NCBI GenBank assembly: GCA_902576765.1
Contig: CACGWH010000001.1
Span: forward strand, 39,395-103,394
Reading direction: 5' to 3'
Length of the DNA stretch: 64,000 nt
DNA from: an uncultured Pelagibacteraceae bacterium
GTDB lineage: Bacteria > Pseudomonadota > Alphaproteobacteria > Pelagibacterales > Pelagibacteraceae
This document shows, one piece after another, positions 1 to 11,469 of the stretch. Each line of letters begins with the position of its first letter. Position 1 is the first letter of the stretch. Under the pieces are notes generated by a model. The model was not told the DNA's origin. It did not search any database and saw only the letters and a program-made list of their open reading frames with translations. The translations under genes were made by a program, and so were the position numbers.

Positions 1-1008
1 TGTAAGAAGCATTGATCCAAGAATCTCATTTGTATTAAATAAATGATTTAAATAATTTTTTGTGTATTTATTCAAATTAAAATTTTTACAATTCTCATCT
101 AGTGGAGTATCGTCATTTTGATATTTGCTATTTCTTATATTTACTCTTCCATTCCAAGTAAATGCAAGACCCGTTCTTCCAGATCGTGTAGGCATTACAC
201 AATCAAACATATCAATACCTCTTTTAACTGCTCCAAGAATATCTGATGGAGTGCCAACACCCATTAAATAATGTGGTTTACTAGATGGTAATTTATCTTT
301 TAAATTATCTAGAACGGTAAACATCTCAGCTTGTGTCTCTCCAACTGCAAGACCACCAACTGCATATCCGTCAAATTCTATTTTAAGAAGTTCATTCAAA
401 GACTCAATTCTAAGATCGTCAAAAAGTCCTCCCTGAATTATTCCAAACAATGCTTTATGAGGATTTTTGCCAAATGCTGTCTTAGATCTTTTTGCCCAAT
501 ATAAAGATAGATTCATTGACTCCTTAATTAATTCATAATTTTTAGAATTTTTAGGACATTCATCCATAATCATCAAAATATCAGAATTTAAATCTAATTG
601 AATTTTAATACTTTCTTCTGGACTGAGATAAAACTTTTTACCATCAATATGTGAATTAAATATTGCACCTTTTTCTCTATCTATTTTATTCAATTTAGAT
701 AGTGACATAACTTGAAAACCACCTGAGTCGGTTAATATAGGTAAATCACAATTCATAAAATTATGTAATCCTCCTACCCTTTTAATTCTATCGACACCTG
801 GTCGTATCATTAAATGATATGTATTTCCTAAAATAATTTCTGAACCTGTTTTCTTGATATCATCAATTGTACAAGCTTTTACTGTCGCTTGAGTGCCAAC
901 TGGCATAAAAGCTGGAGTCTTTATATTCCCTCTATGGGTTTCAATTAATCCACATCTTGCATATTTATTTTCTTTTAAAAGTTTAAAGGCAAATCTTTTT
1001 AATGCCAT
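1..1008 (-). CDS. tgt: queuine tRNA-ribosyltransferase, 3' part truncated by window edge
   Basis: Open minus-strand frame from ATG at 1008 running off the left edge (not in ORF track because it is open-ended); reverse translation gives TGT-like segments (MALKRFAFKLLKENKYARCGLIETHRGNIKTPAFMPVGTQATVKA, NHYLMGVGTPSDILGAVKRGIDMFDCVMPTRSGRTGLAFTWNGRVNIRN). Confidence 0.93.
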   Translation of the reverse strand, partial: MALKRFAFKLLKENKYARCGLIETHRGNIKTPAFMPVGTQATVKACTIDDIKKTGSEIILGNTYHLMIRPGVDRIKRVGGLHNFMNCDLPILTDSGGFQVMSLSKLNKIDREKGAIFNSHIDGKKFYLSPEESIKIQLDLNSDILMIMDECPKNSKNYELIKESMNLSLYWAKRSKTAFGKNPHKALFGIIQGGLFDDLRIESLNELLKIEFDGYAVGGLAVGETQAEMFTVLDNLKDKLPSSKPHYLMGVGTPSDILGAVKRGIDMFDCVMPTRSGRTGLAFTWNGRVNIRNSKYQNDDTPLDENCKNFNLNKYTKNYLNHLFNTNEILGSMLLT

Positions 1009-1013
1009 TTATT

Positions 1014-1574
1014 CTACAAAGATTTAAAACTAATAATCTTATCTGGGTCAGTAACTGAACCATTATTTTTTTCATCACCTCTTTTAATTTTATCAACAAA
1101 CTCCATGCCCTCGATTACTTTTCCAAAAACTGTATATTGTCTATCTAAGAAAGGCGCAGGTTTAAAACAAATGAAAAATTGACTGTTAGCACTATTTGGG
1201 TCAGATGATCTCGCCATAGATAGAGTTCCTCTATCGTGAGGAAGATCATTAAATTCCTGTTGAAGATCAGGCATATCAGATCCACCCATACCTGCCATTC
1301 TTAAATTAAAATCTTTTGAATTTGAGTTTCCAAATTTTACATCACCCGTTTGTGCCATAAAACCGTCTATTACTCTGTGAAATACCACATTGTCATATTT
1401 ACCACTATTAGCTAATTCTTTAATCCGCTTAACATGATTAGGTGCTACATCTTCAAATAATTCAATTTTTACATCACCATCTTTTAGTTTTAATATCATA
1501 ATATTCTCCTCTGAAATTGATTGGTTGGTTAATAAAAAAAACAAGATTAATAATTTTATAAAAAATCTATTCAT
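1014..1574 (-). CDS. cyclophilin-type peptidyl-prolyl cis-trans isomerase with N-terminal signal peptide
   Basis: FHRVIDGFMAQTGD, SMARSSDPNSANSQFFIC, YTVFGKVIEGMEFVDKI cyclophilin motifs. Confidence 0.93.
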   Translation of the reverse strand: MNRFFIKLLILFFLLTNQSISEENIMILKLKDGDVKIELFEDVAPNHVKRIKELANSGKYDNVVFHRVIDGFMAQTGDVKFGNSNSKDFNLRMAGMGGSDMPDLQQEFNDLPHDRGTLSMARSSDPNSANSQFFICFKPAPFLDRQYTVFGKVIEGMEFVDKIKRGDEKNNGSVTDPDKIISFKSL

Positions 1575-2061
1575 ATTTTTTTTTTAATAGTTTAATTGTA
1601 CTTTTGGTTGTAAATTTTTTTATATTGCCCTTTAGCTTTATTATTTCTTTTACAAACTTAGATGAAATTATTTGATTTTCAATATCTGACATTAAAAATA
1701 TAGTTTCTATATTATTATTTAGTTTTCTATTCATTCCAGCAAGTTGAAATTCATATTCAAAATCTGAAACAGCTCTTAATCCTCTTAAAATTATGTTGGA
1801 TCTATATTTTTTACACAAATCAGTTGTTAAAGATGTAAATGAAATTACTAAGATCTTTTTTTTATTCAATTTCAAATCTGAAAAAAGAGCTTTTTTTACA
1901 ATTTCAATTCTTTCGTTTGAGTCAAATAAATAATCTTTATTATCTACGTCAGATACTGCTACAACGATTTTATCAAATAATTTTAAAGCTTTTTTTATTA
2001 CATCAATATGACCAAAAGTAATAGGATCAAATGTGCCTGGGTAAATAGCTACTTTATTCAT
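1567..2061 (-). CDS. coaD: pantetheine-phosphate adenylyltransferase
   Basis: YPGTFDPITFGHIDVI and ILRGLRAVSDFEYEFQLAGMNRKL motifs. Confidence 0.96.
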   Translation of the reverse strand: MNKVAIYPGTFDPITFGHIDVIKKALKLFDKIVVAVSDVDNKDYLFDSNERIEIVKKALFSDLKLNKKKILVISFTSLTTDLCKKYRSNIILRGLRAVSDFEYEFQLAGMNRKLNNNIETIFLMSDIENQIISSKFVKEIIKLKGNIKKFTTKSTIKLLKKKYE

Positions 2062-4640
2062 TAAACTAAATTATCATCGATTTTATCAGCTGAAACAACT
2101 TTTTCTTCTCCTGATAATTTAATTATTCTAACTCCCTGAGTGTTTCTTCCAGCTGTTCTTATTTCTTTTACAGCAACTCTAATAACTCTTCCTTTATTAG
2201 TAGAAATTAAAATTTCATCACCCTCAAATACTGGAAATGAAGATGAAATGTTTCCGTTTCTTGGTGAATTAATTATTCCAATAATTCCCTTTCCACCTCT
2301 ATTGGTAACTCTATAGTCTGTATGTGGAGTTTTTTTTCCAAAACCATTCTCAGTTATGGAAAGGATGAATTTTTCCTTAGCTTTTAATTCAGACTTATCA
2401 TCTTTAGATTTTTTAATTTTTTTGGTGTTTTTATCGCTATCTATAATGGATAATGAAACAATTTGATCGTTGGGAGCTAGAACTATGCCTTTAATACCTT
2501 TTGAAGATCTGCCTTTAAAAATTCTTAATTTCTTTGACTCAAAACGAATACATTTTCCAAATTTTGTACTTAATATAATATCTTGATCCTCTTTACAAAT
2601 TTTTACACCAACTATTTTATCATTAGTATCTAGTTTCATTGCTATTTTGCCTGAAGTATTAATTGATGAAAAATCATCTAAGCTATTTTTTCTAATTTTT
2701 CCTTGTGATGTAGCAAAAACTATTTGGTAATTTTTCATTTCTGACTCATCATCAGGAAACGGCATTATAGAGCTTATAGATTGGTGATTTTTTAAAGGTA
2801 ATATATTAAATAAAGATTTTCCCTTAGAAGCAGCTGATCCTTCAGGTATTTTCCAAGCTTTTATTCTGTAAACTAACCCTTCTGTTGAAAAAAATAAAAC
2901 GGAAGTATGTGTATTAACTGATAAAGTTTGAACAACGGAATCCTCATTTCTTGTTGTAATGCCAGTTTTACCTTTACCGCCTCTTTTTTGAGTTTTGACA
3001 CTATTTAAAGAACCACGTTTTATATAACCTTGAAGTGTCACAGTAATTAAAACTGATTGTTTTTGAATTGTTTCCTCAATATCGTAATTTAATACAGCAT
3101 TAATTATTTTTGTTCTTCTTGGAATTGAATATTTCTCTTTAATGTTTTTTAGTTCTTCACTTATTACTTTTTGTAATTCTTTTTTGGATGAAATTATTTT
3201 TTTATATTTCACAATCAAATCAGCTAACTTCTTAATCTCCAATTCTATTTCATTAATACCTAAAGCAGTTAATTTTTGTAATCTTAATTCTAAAATTGCA
3301 TTCACTTGAGGTTCTGAAAGAGAATATAAATTTTTACTTTTTTTGTTCTCAATTAAAGAAATCATTTTTTGAGATTTGTTTATTTTCCATTTTGTTTTTA
3401 AAATTGATTTTTTTGCATCATCAGGAGTTTTAGATGATCTTATAATTTTGATAACTTTATCTAAATTTTCAACTGAAACCGAAAGACCAATTAATATATG
3501 AGCTCTCTCTTCAGCTTTATTTAAATCAAATTTAGTTTTTTTAATTACTACATCTTCTCTAAAATTTAGGAAGCACGATAAAAATTCTTTTAAATTACAA
3601 GTTTGTGGTTTCCCATCAACTATTGCCAAGGTATTAAATCCAAAAGAACTTTCAATTTGTGTATTTTTGTATAACTGTCTTTTTACAGTTTCGGGTTCAA
3701 CACCGCTTCTAAGGTCAATTGATACTCTAATACCCTCTCTATTAGATTCATCTCTAATATCTCTTATACCTTCTATTTTTTTTTCTCTTACTAATTGCGC
3801 TATTCTTTCATTGAGAACTGATTTGTTTACTTGATAAGGTATTGATGTAATTACTAATCGCTCTCTTCCATTTTTTAGACTTTCAATTGATATTTCACCT
3901 CTTATCTTAAACGAACCTCTCCCTTTATTATAGCCTTGTTTAATTATATCCTTACCAATTATAACTCCACCAGTTGGGAAATCTGGGCCGGGGATATGTT
4001 TCATTAAATCTTTTATTTTAATATCCTTATTTTCAATCAAAGCTAAGGTTCCATTAATAACCTCTCCTAAGTTATGAGGAGGTATACTTGTTGCCATACC
4101 AACAGCTATTCCTCCTGCTCCATTCACTAGTAAATTTGGGAATTGAGCTGGTAAAACACTAGGTTCTTTCTCTGTTTCATCATAATTGCTTTTAAAAGGA
4201 ATAGTATTTTTTTCTATATCATCAATTAAATACTGAGATACCTTTGATAATCTTGTTTCAGTATATCTCATAGCTGCCGCAGGATCTCCATCTATTGAAC
4301 CAAAATTTCCTTGACCATCTACCAAAGGTAAACTCATAGAAAAATCTTGGACCATTCGAACTAAAGCATCATAAACTGATTGATCACCATGAGGATGATA
4401 TTTACCTATAACATCTCCCACTATCCTTGCAGATTTTCTGAATTGTTTTGACCAATCATAACCACCTTTATACATTGCGTACAAAATCCTTCTATGAACT
4501 GGTTTCAATCCATCTCTTATATCAGGCAAAGCTCTGCTGACTATAACACTCATCGCATAAGACAAATATGATGAGCTCATCTCATCATGCATCGAAATTA
4601 GTTTGATGTTCTTATCTTCTGAAATATCAGTCTTTTGCAT
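2061..4640 (-). CDS. gyrA: DNA gyrase subunit A
   Basis: [44 protein letters not shown] around catalytic Tyr; GyrA-box-like QKRGGKG. Confidence 0.98.
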   Translation of the reverse strand: MQKTDISEDKNIKLISMHDEMSSSYLSYAMSVIVSRALPDIRDGLKPVHRRILYAMYKGGYDWSKQFRKSARIVGDVIGKYHPHGDQSVYDALVRMVQDFSMSLPLVDGQGNFGSIDGDPAAAMRYTETRLSKVSQYLIDDIEKNTIPFKSNYDETEKEPSVLPAQFPNLLVNGAGGIAVGMATSIPPHNLGEVINGTLALIENKDIKIKDLMKHIPGPDFPTGGVIIGKDIIKQGYNKGRGSFKIRGEISIESLKNGRERLVITSIPYQVNKSVLNERIAQLVREKKIEGIRDIRDESNREGIRVSIDLRSGVEPETVKRQLYKNTQIESSFGFNTLAIVDGKPQTCNLKEFLSCFLNFREDVVIKKTKFDLNKAEERAHILIGLSVSVENLDKVIKIIRSSKTPDDAKKSILKTKWKINKSQKMISLIENKKSKNLYSLSEPQVNAILELRLQKLTALGINEIELEIKKLADLIVKYKKIISSKKELQKVISEELKNIKEKYSIPRRTKIINAVLNYDIEETIQKQSVLITVTLQGYIKRGSLNSVKTQKRGGKGKTGITTRNEDSVVQTLSVNTHTSVLFFSTEGLVYRIKAWKIPEGSAASKGKSLFNILPLKNHQSISSIMPFPDDESEMKNYQIVFATSQGKIRKNSLDDFSSINTSGKIAMKLDTNDKIVGVKICKEDQDIILSTKFGKCIRFESKKLRIFKGRSSKGIKGIVLAPNDQIVSLSIIDSDKNTKKIKKSKDDKSELKAKEKFILSITENGFGKKTPHTDYRVTNRGGKGIIGIINSPRNGNISSSFPVFEGDEILISTNKGRVIRVAVKEIRTAGRNTQGVRIIKLSGEEKVVSADKIDDNLV

Positions 4641-4645
4641 AATTA

Positions 4646-5098
4646 TTAAAATGGGATTTCGTCATCCATATCGTTTGAGATTTGAGAAATTTCCTCATTA
4701 TTCGAAACTTGACTTGTGTCGTTTGCTATGCCACCACCAGAATTTCCCCCACCTAGCATTGTCAAAGAAGAATTGTATCCTTGGATAACTACTTCTGTTG
4801 AGTATTTATCTTGACCTGATTGTTCATCTTTCCATTTTCGTGTTGTTAGTTGTCCTTCAACATAAATTTGTGCACCTTTTTTTAAATATTGTTGAACTAC
4901 ATTTACTAAACCCTCGTTAAATACAACTATACGGTGCCATTCAGTTTTTTCCTTTTTTTCACCAGTGTTTTTATCTTTCCAAGATTGACTAGTTGCAAGA
5001 CTTAATCTTGCAACACTTTTGCCATTTACCATTTGTTTTATTTCAGGATCTGCGCCCAAACGACCAATTAAAAGTACTTTATTTAAACTTCCAGCCAT
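4646..5098 (-). CDS. ssb: single-stranded DNA-binding protein
   Basis: OB-fold [15 protein letters not shown]..., acidic C-terminal tip DMDDEIPF. Confidence 0.97.
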   Translation of the reverse strand: MAGSLNKVLLIGRLGADPEIKQMVNGKSVARLSLATSQSWKDKNTGEKKEKTEWHRIVVFNEGLVNVVQQYLKKGAQIYVEGQLTTRKWKDEQSGQDKYSTEVVIQGYNSSLTMLGGGNSGGGIANDTSQVSNNEEISQISNDMDDEIPF

Positions 5099-5187
5099 AA
5101 TATTTTAAATTTGTTAAATTAATTAATTAGATTTATACCACAATTTACACTGAATATTAATTTTATTAAGTCAAAGCAACTAAAATT

Positions 5188-8043
5188 ATGATTAAAAAGA
5201 TAGTTATTAAGGGAGCTAAAGAACACAATTTAAAGAATATTTCTTTAGAAATACCAAAAGATAAATTTATTGTAATTACAGGACTATCTGGTTCAGGGAA
5301 ATCTTCTCTTGCTTTTGACACAGTCTACGCTGAGGGACAAAGAAGATACGTTGAAAGCTTGTCTGCATACGCAAGACAATTTTTAGACAAGATGAAAAAA
5401 CCTAATGTTGACCTGATAGAAGGATTAAGTCCTGCAATATCAATTGAACAAAAAAATACATCGAAAAATCCCAGATCAACTGTTGCTACTGTAACAGAGA
5501 TTTATGACTATATGAGAGTTTTATATGCTAGAGCTGGTATTCCTTATTCACCATTTACTGGTAAACCAATAGAATCGCAAACTGTATCTCAAATAGTAGA
5601 TAAAATTAAACAATTACCAAAAAAATCTACAATATATCTATATGCGCCAGTAGTAAGAGGACGTAAAGGCGAATATAAAAAAGAAATTTTAAGTTTTAAA
5701 AAAAGAGGATTTAGAAAAATAAAAATTGATGAAATTCTATATGATATTGAAAAAGTACCCGAGCTCAATAAGAAAGTAAAACATGATATCTCAGTACTTG
5801 TTGATAGAATAATTTTAAACTCCTCATTAGGAAATAGATTAGCAGAGTCTATAGAAACATCTGTAAACTTAGCTAACGGCTTATTATTTGTCGAGTATGA
5901 AGATGAAACTTTACCAAAAAAATTTAGAAAATTAGAGAAACTTATTTTTTCCACTAAATTTGCTTGCCCAGAAAGTGGATTTACCATTGAGGAGATTGAG
6001 CCTAGATTATTTTCATTTAATAGTCCTTTTGGAGCTTGTGAAGAATGTGAGGGTATTGGTATCAAGCTTAATGTTGATCCAAATTTAGTTATACCCAATG
6101 AAAAAAAAAGTATTGCTGATGGAGCAATTGAACCATGGGCAAAAACTACAACTTTATATTACGCTCAAACATTATCATCTTTGGCTAAACATTATGGATT
6201 TTCCTTAGATGATAAATGGTCAAAATTACCAAAAAAGATAAAAGATATCATACTTTATGGATCGGATGATGAAGAGATTAAATTTTCATACGATGACGGT
6301 TATGAAAAATATTCTCATAAGAAAACTTTTGAAGGAGTTATCAATAATCTTGAGAGAAGATATTTAGAGACAGATAGTGACTGGAAAAGAGAGGAAATTT
6401 CCCAATATCAATCAGATACAAAATGTGAAAGATGTAATGGATATAGACTAAAAGATGAAGCATTGTGTGTGAAAATTGATGGCCTAAATATCAGTGAGGT
6501 TACAGAAAAATCAATTTTAGATGCAACTAATTGGTTTGAAAACTTAAAGAATAAATTAGATAAAAGACAAGTAAAAATAGCAGAACATATTTTAAAAGAA
6601 ATAAATGAAAGATTAAATTTTTTACTTAATGTAGGATTAGATTATCTAACACTTTCTCGAGAGTCCGGTACACTCTCAGGTGGTGAGGCTCAAAGAATTA
6701 GATTAGCTTCTCAAATAGGATCTGGTTTGACTGGTGTTTTGTATGTATTAGATGAACCTTCAATTGGTTTACATCAAAAAGATAATGTTAAACTTATAAA
6801 TGCTTTAAAAAGATTGAGAGATTTAGGAAATACAGTGGTTGTTGTTGAACATGACACTGAAACAATGGAAAATGCTGATCATATTATTGATTTAGGTCCA
6901 GAAGCTGGTAATAACGGAGGTCAGGTTGTAGCTCAAGGATCTATAAAAGACATTACTCAAAATAAAAACAGCATCACTGGTAAATATTTATCAAATAAAT
7001 TTAAAATCGAAATACCAAAGAAAAGACGACTTGCTAAAAATGGAAGATTTTTAGAAATTACAGGTGCTACAGGTAACAATTTAGATAATGTAAATTTAAA
7101 AATTCCTTTAGGAAGTTTAACTTGTGTAACAGGTGTATCAGGAAGTGGAAAATCTACTTTGGTGTTACAAACATTATACAATGCATTGAATCTTACGTTG
7201 AATAATAATAAATCAAGAAAAATTCCAAAACCATTTAAAGGATTCAAAGGCACAGAACTAGTTGATAAAATTATTGATATAGATCAATCCCCTATAGGAA
7301 GAACTCCAAGATCAAACCCAGCTACTTATACAGGAGCCTTTGGTCCGATAAGAGATTGGTTTACAAGTTTGCCAGAGTCTAAAACAAGAGGTTACAAACC
7401 TGGGAGATTTTCATTTAATGTAAAAGGTGGTAGATGTGAAGCCTGTGAGGGAGATGGAGTAATTACATATGAAATGCATTTTCTACCAGATGTTTATATT
7501 CAATGTGATGAGTGTAAAGGAACAAGATATAATCGAGAAACTTTAGAAATAAAATTTAAAGACAAAAGTATTGCAGATGTTTTAAATATGACTGTTGATG
7601 AGGGTTGTGAATATTTTGAAAATATTTCGAATATAAAAACTAAACTTTTAACACTCAAAAAAGTTGGTTTAGGATACATAAAAATTGGTCAACAAGCCAC
7701 AACACTATCAGGAGGTGAGGCTCAAAGAATTAAACTGGCTAAAGAGTTATCAAAAAGATCTACTGGAAGAACAATGTATATATTAGACGAACCTACGACA
7801 GGTTTACACCAACATGACATTAAAAAATTACTTGAAATTCTCCATACTTTTGTTGCCTTAGGAAATACAGTAGTAGTTATAGAACACAATTTAGATGTTA
7901 TAAAAACTGCAGATTATATTGTTGATATGGGCCCAGAGGGAGGTGTTAAGGGTGGTAAAATTATCGCAGAAGGAAAACCAGAGGAAATTTGTAAAATCGA
8001 TAAGAGTTATACAGGTAAATTTTTAAAACCTCTTTTGAATTAG
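5188..8043 (+). CDS. uvrA: excinuclease ABC subunit A
   Basis: Two ABC domains ([14 protein letters not shown] / [14 protein letters not shown]), LSGGEAQRI twice, zinc-finger CxxC pairs. Confidence 0.98.
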   Translation: MIKKIVIKGAKEHNLKNISLEIPKDKFIVITGLSGSGKSSLAFDTVYAEGQRRYVESLSAYARQFLDKMKKPNVDLIEGLSPAISIEQKNTSKNPRSTVATVTEIYDYMRVLYARAGIPYSPFTGKPIESQTVSQIVDKIKQLPKKSTIYLYAPVVRGRKGEYKKEILSFKKRGFRKIKIDEILYDIEKVPELNKKVKHDISVLVDRIILNSSLGNRLAESIETSVNLANGLLFVEYEDETLPKKFRKLEKLIFSTKFACPESGFTIEEIEPRLFSFNSPFGACEECEGIGIKLNVDPNLVIPNEKKSIADGAIEPWAKTTTLYYAQTLSSLAKHYGFSLDDKWSKLPKKIKDIILYGSDDEEIKFSYDDGYEKYSHKKTFEGVINNLERRYLETDSDWKREEISQYQSDTKCERCNGYRLKDEALCVKIDGLNISEVTEKSILDATNWFENLKNKLDKRQVKIAEHILKEINERLNFLLNVGLDYLTLSRESGTLSGGEAQRIRLASQIGSGLTGVLYVLDEPSIGLHQKDNVKLINALKRLRDLGNTVVVVEHDTETMENADHIIDLGPEAGNNGGQVVAQGSIKDITQNKNSITGKYLSNKFKIEIPKKRRLAKNGRFLEITGATGNNLDNVNLKIPLGSLTCVTGVSGSGKSTLVLQTLYNALNLTLNNNKSRKIPKPFKGFKGTELVDKIIDIDQSPIGRTPRSNPATYTGAFGPIRDWFTSLPESKTRGYKPGRFSFNVKGGRCEACEGDGVITYEMHFLPDVYIQCDECKGTRYNRETLEIKFKDKSIADVLNMTVDEGCEYFENISNIKTKLLTLKKVGLGYIKIGQQATTLSGGEAQRIKLAKELSKRSTGRTMYILDEPTTGLHQHDIKKLLEILHTFVALGNTVVVIEHNLDVIKTADYIVDMGPEGGVKGGKIIAEGKPEEICKIDKSYTGKFLKPLLN

Positions 8044-8069
8044 AAAAAAAATGTTATAATGTATTTCAA

Positions 8070-8672
8070 ATGGGTAATTTATTATCATCATTATCAAAAA
8101 CAATTCATGCTTCACTAGCTTTAGCAATTATTTTATTTTTGGGCTTCTTTTATCAAAATGACGGATTTAGTTTTGATAGATTATTTTGGAGCTGGATAGC
8201 AAGGTATACTCATGTTCTAGTCGGGATAATGTGGATAGGTTTACTTTGGTATTTCAATTTTGTTCAAATCCCCAATATGGCAAAAATTCCTGACGAACAA
8301 AAACCAGCTATAGGTAAAGTGATTGCGCCAGCAGCATTATTTTATTTTAGATGGGCTGCTGCTTTTACAGTGTTGTCTGGATTGATATTAGCAGGTCTTA
8401 ATGGATATCTGCATGACGCTATGACATTAAGTATTGGCTCTGGAATTCCAAAACATACGGCAATAGGGATTGGAATGTGGTTAGGGCTAATAATGGCATT
8501 TAATGTTTGGTTTGTTATTTGGCCTAATCAAAAAAGAGCTTTAGGAATTGTTGAGTGTGAACCTGATCTAAAGGCCAAATCTGCTAGAACTGCAATGTTA
8601 TTCTCAAGAACAAATACTCTACTCTCTGTGCCTATGTTACTAACGATGGTTGCAGCACAAAATTTATATTAA
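8070..8672 (+). CDS. multi-pass membrane protein resembling the urate hydroxylase PuuD / DUF989 membrane domain
   Basis: WSWIARYTHVLVGIMWIGLLWYFNFVQIPNMAKIP and HTAIGIGMWLGLIMAFNVWFVIWPNQK; several TM segments. Confidence 0.7.
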   Translation: MGNLLSSLSKTIHASLALAIILFLGFFYQNDGFSFDRLFWSWIARYTHVLVGIMWIGLLWYFNFVQIPNMAKIPDEQKPAIGKVIAPAALFYFRWAAAFTVLSGLILAGLNGYLHDAMTLSIGSGIPKHTAIGIGMWLGLIMAFNVWFVIWPNQKRALGIVECEPDLKAKSARTAMLFSRTNTLLSVPMLLTMVAAQNLY

Positions 8673-9556
8673 CTTTTATCATCCTCTCTCAATATCGTTT
8701 TTTGTGAAACATTTAATCTAACTAGTATTGTATTGGCAATATATATTGAGGAATAAGTACCAAATATTACACCAAAAATCATAGCAAGAGAAAAACCTTT
8801 AAGAATTTCACCTCCAAAAAAGAAGATGGATAATAAAGCAAGTAATGTAGTAACTGAGGTAATTAAGGTCCTTGATAAAGTTTCATTAATTGAAATATTT
8901 GTTAGTTCAAAAATTTTAATATCTGAATATTTTCTTAAATTTTCTCGAACTCTATCAAAAATTACAACCGTATCATTCATGGAGTATCCAACAATAGTCA
9001 ATACAGCAGCTATGATAGACAAATTTATTTCTAAACCCAATAAAGAAAACAAACCAAGAGTAACGATTACATCGTGAAACAAAGCTGCTATAGCTCCAAG
9101 GCTAAATTGCCATTCAAATCTAATCCAAATGTAAATTAACATTAAAATAAGTGCTACCGATATAGCTATAACTCCAGATCTTAATAATTCTTTACTTACT
9201 TTTGGACCAACATTTTCAACTCTTCTAAAATTAAAATTATTTCCAAAGGATTTATCTAAATTTATTTTTATTTCTTCAATAATTTTTTTGTTTTCATTAT
9301 TTTCAAATTTAATTAAAAAATCCGTATCATTGCCAAAATTTTTAACAGAAACATCTCCTAGATCCATTTGACTCAAATTATCTCTTAATGAAGATACATT
9401 AATTTTTGTATCATTTGACCTTAACTCAATTAGTGTTCCTCCTTTAAAATCTATTCCAAAATTTAATCCTTTGAAAATGAGGAATAATAATGAAATCACA
9501 ACTAAAGAAACTGATAATAGATTAAATTTATTATAGTATTTATTAAAAGCTATCAT
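8669..9556 (-). CDS. secF: protein translocase subunit SecF
   Basis: FGIDFKGGTLIELR; SMNDTVVIFDRVRENLR. Confidence 0.97.
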   Translation of the reverse strand: MIAFNKYYNKFNLLSVSLVVISLLFLIFKGLNFGIDFKGGTLIELRSNDTKINVSSLRDNLSQMDLGDVSVKNFGNDTDFLIKFENNENKKIIEEIKINLDKSFGNNFNFRRVENVGPKVSKELLRSGVIAISVALILMLIYIWIRFEWQFSLGAIAALFHDVIVTLGLFSLLGLEINLSIIAAVLTIVGYSMNDTVVIFDRVRENLRKYSDIKIFELTNISINETLSRTLITSVTTLLALLSIFFFGGEILKGFSLAMIFGVIFGTYSSIYIANTILVRLNVSQKTILREDDKS

Positions 9557-11110
9557 CTAAATTAACCCTTCTTTTTGTTTATTTTTTGAAACGTAAATAA
9601 CAGTCAATAATCTTGCTATAAAATAAACTGAAAAAAGTGTTGTAAAAATTCCAACACCTAGCGTTAATGAAAAACCTTTAATAGGTCCTGAACCCATGAA
9701 AAATAAGATTATAGCTGCTAGTAAAGTAGTTATGTTGGCATCAAGTATAGCAGTTCTAGATTTAGTATAACCACTATCAAAAGCTATTAGATTATTTTTT
9801 TCATTCTTTAATTCTTCTTTAATTCTCTCAAAAATTAAAACATTGGCATCAACTGCCATACCTACTGTAAGAATTATACCTGCTATTCCAGGTAATGTTA
9901 AAGTTGCTTCAAATATTGTTAAAACTCCAATCAAAAGAAATAAATTTATTATTAAAGCAATATTAGTTATTAACCCGAATACTTTGTATTTAATAAAGAT
10001 AAATAATATTACTAGAATGAAACCTATTGCCAAAGCAATCATTCCAGCATTAATTGAATCTTGACCTAAATCAGGACCAACAGTTCTTTCCTCAATTATA
10101 TTTAAAGGAGCTGGTAACGCCCCAGATCTTAAAAGCAAAGCTAAATCAGTAGCAGATTGAAAAGTAAAACCTCCACTAATTTGACCTGAGCCACTTGCAA
10201 TCGTATCTCTAATAACTGGTGCGCTTATTATTTTCCCATCAAGGACAATAGCTAATTGTTTTCCAATACCTGTTGACGTCGCTTTACCAAATCTTTTAGC
10301 TCCTACTCTATCAAGAGTAAAAGAGACTATTGTTTCATTAGTTTCACTGTCGACTCTTGGTTGGGCATCTAAAAGATTATCACCACTCATAATTATTCTT
10401 TTACTTACAAATGCTTCTTCATCGTCTTCCTCAAACTTCAATTTTTCCACACCAAAAGAATCTTCTTTATTATTGGTAACAAATCTGAAAGTTAAATTAG
10501 CTGTTTTTCCCAACAAAGATTTTATTCTCATTGGATCATCTAATCCAGGAAGTTCTACTAATATCCTATCATTGCCACGCTTGAGTATATTTGGTTCATT
10601 TGTTCCTATTTCATCAATTCTTCTTCTGACTATCTCTAAAGCTTGATCTTGAGAGGAAGTTTTTAATTTAACAATTCCTTGTTTAGAAAAATTTACATTA
10701 AAAACATCATTTACTTCTAGAATTTCTAATTGATGTGATTTAAATCTTGGATAGTAGGGATTTATATCACTTTCTTCAGAATTAAATTGATCTAAAACTT
10801 CTTGTTTAAACTCATCATTTACTGAAAAGGTTAATGTTTGATTTGATAGTTTAAGGTTTTTAAGCCTAATATTTTTTTTTTTAAAATAATTTCTAATGGT
10901 AATTGTTAAATTTTGAAGTTTTTGTTCAATAACTGGAGTATTATCTATCTCTAATAAAAGATAGGATCCACCTTGTAAATCAAGTCCAAGATTTATTTTC
11001 TTACTTAATAAATTATTTTCAAACTTAAAAAAATTTGCTGATGCGATTAAGATAAAAATCAATGAAATTAAAGAAACAACGATAATTCTTAATTTAGAAA
11101 AATATAACAC
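9557..11110 (-). CDS. secD: protein translocase subunit SecD
   Basis: LGLDLQGGSYLLLEID; TVGMAVDANVLIFERIKEEL; adjacent to secF and yajC. Confidence 0.97.
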   Translation of the reverse strand: MLYFSKLRIIVVSLISLIFILIASANFFKFENNLLSKKINLGLDLQGGSYLLLEIDNTPVIEQKLQNLTITIRNYFKKKNIRLKNLKLSNQTLTFSVNDEFKQEVLDQFNSEESDINPYYPRFKSHQLEILEVNDVFNVNFSKQGIVKLKTSSQDQALEIVRRRIDEIGTNEPNILKRGNDRILVELPGLDDPMRIKSLLGKTANLTFRFVTNNKEDSFGVEKLKFEEDDEEAFVSKRIIMSGDNLLDAQPRVDSETNETIVSFTLDRVGAKRFGKATSTGIGKQLAIVLDGKIISAPVIRDTIASGSGQISGGFTFQSATDLALLLRSGALPAPLNIIEERTVGPDLGQDSINAGMIALAIGFILVILFIFIKYKVFGLITNIALIINLFLLIGVLTIFEATLTLPGIAGIILTVGMAVDANVLIFERIKEELKNEKNNLIAFDSGYTKSRTAILDANITTLLAAIILFFMGSGPIKGFSLTLGVGIFTTLFSVYFIARLLTVIYVSKNKQKEGLI

Positions 11111-11126
11111 TTTATTTTTACGAAAT

Positions 11127-11414
11127 TTATTTCTTAATTTCTTGAGAACTCATCAAACTTTGAATACCAGTTCCTCTTATTACCTCTACTGTAACATTGT
11201 CAGCGATTTCAACTTCAACTTTATCATTATCAACTACTCTAGTAATTACCCCTGTGATACCACCCGATGTAACTACTTTGTCACCTTTTTTTAAACCCTC
11301 TACCATCGCTTTATGTTCCTTAACTTTTTTTTGTTGAGGTCTTATTAAGAAAAAATAAAAAATAACAAAAATTAATATTAAAGGTATAAACTGACCTATT
11401 CCTGAACTATCCAT
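11127..11414 (-). CDS. yajC: preprotein translocase subunit YajC
   Basis: PLILIFVIFYFFLIRPQQKKVKEHKAMVEGLKKGDKVVTSGGI. Confidence 0.97.
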   Translation of the reverse strand: MDSSGIGQFIPLILIFVIFYFFLIRPQQKKVKEHKAMVEGLKKGDKVVTSGGITGVITRVVDNDKVEVEIADNVTVEVIRGTGIQSLMSSQEIKK

Positions 11415-11469
11415 AAAACTCCTTAATTTAAAAATGAATTTTTATACCATCTCACCGCTTAAAACAACT

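Noticed and set aside
5589-6098. 169-aa minus ORF inside uvrA
   Set aside because: Antisense of a strongly conserved gene; no recognisable domain; chance AT-rich open frame.
6676-7770. Similar DNA segments (GGTGAGGCTCAAAGAATTA) twice in uvrA
   Set aside because: Expected from the two ABC signature motifs of UvrA.
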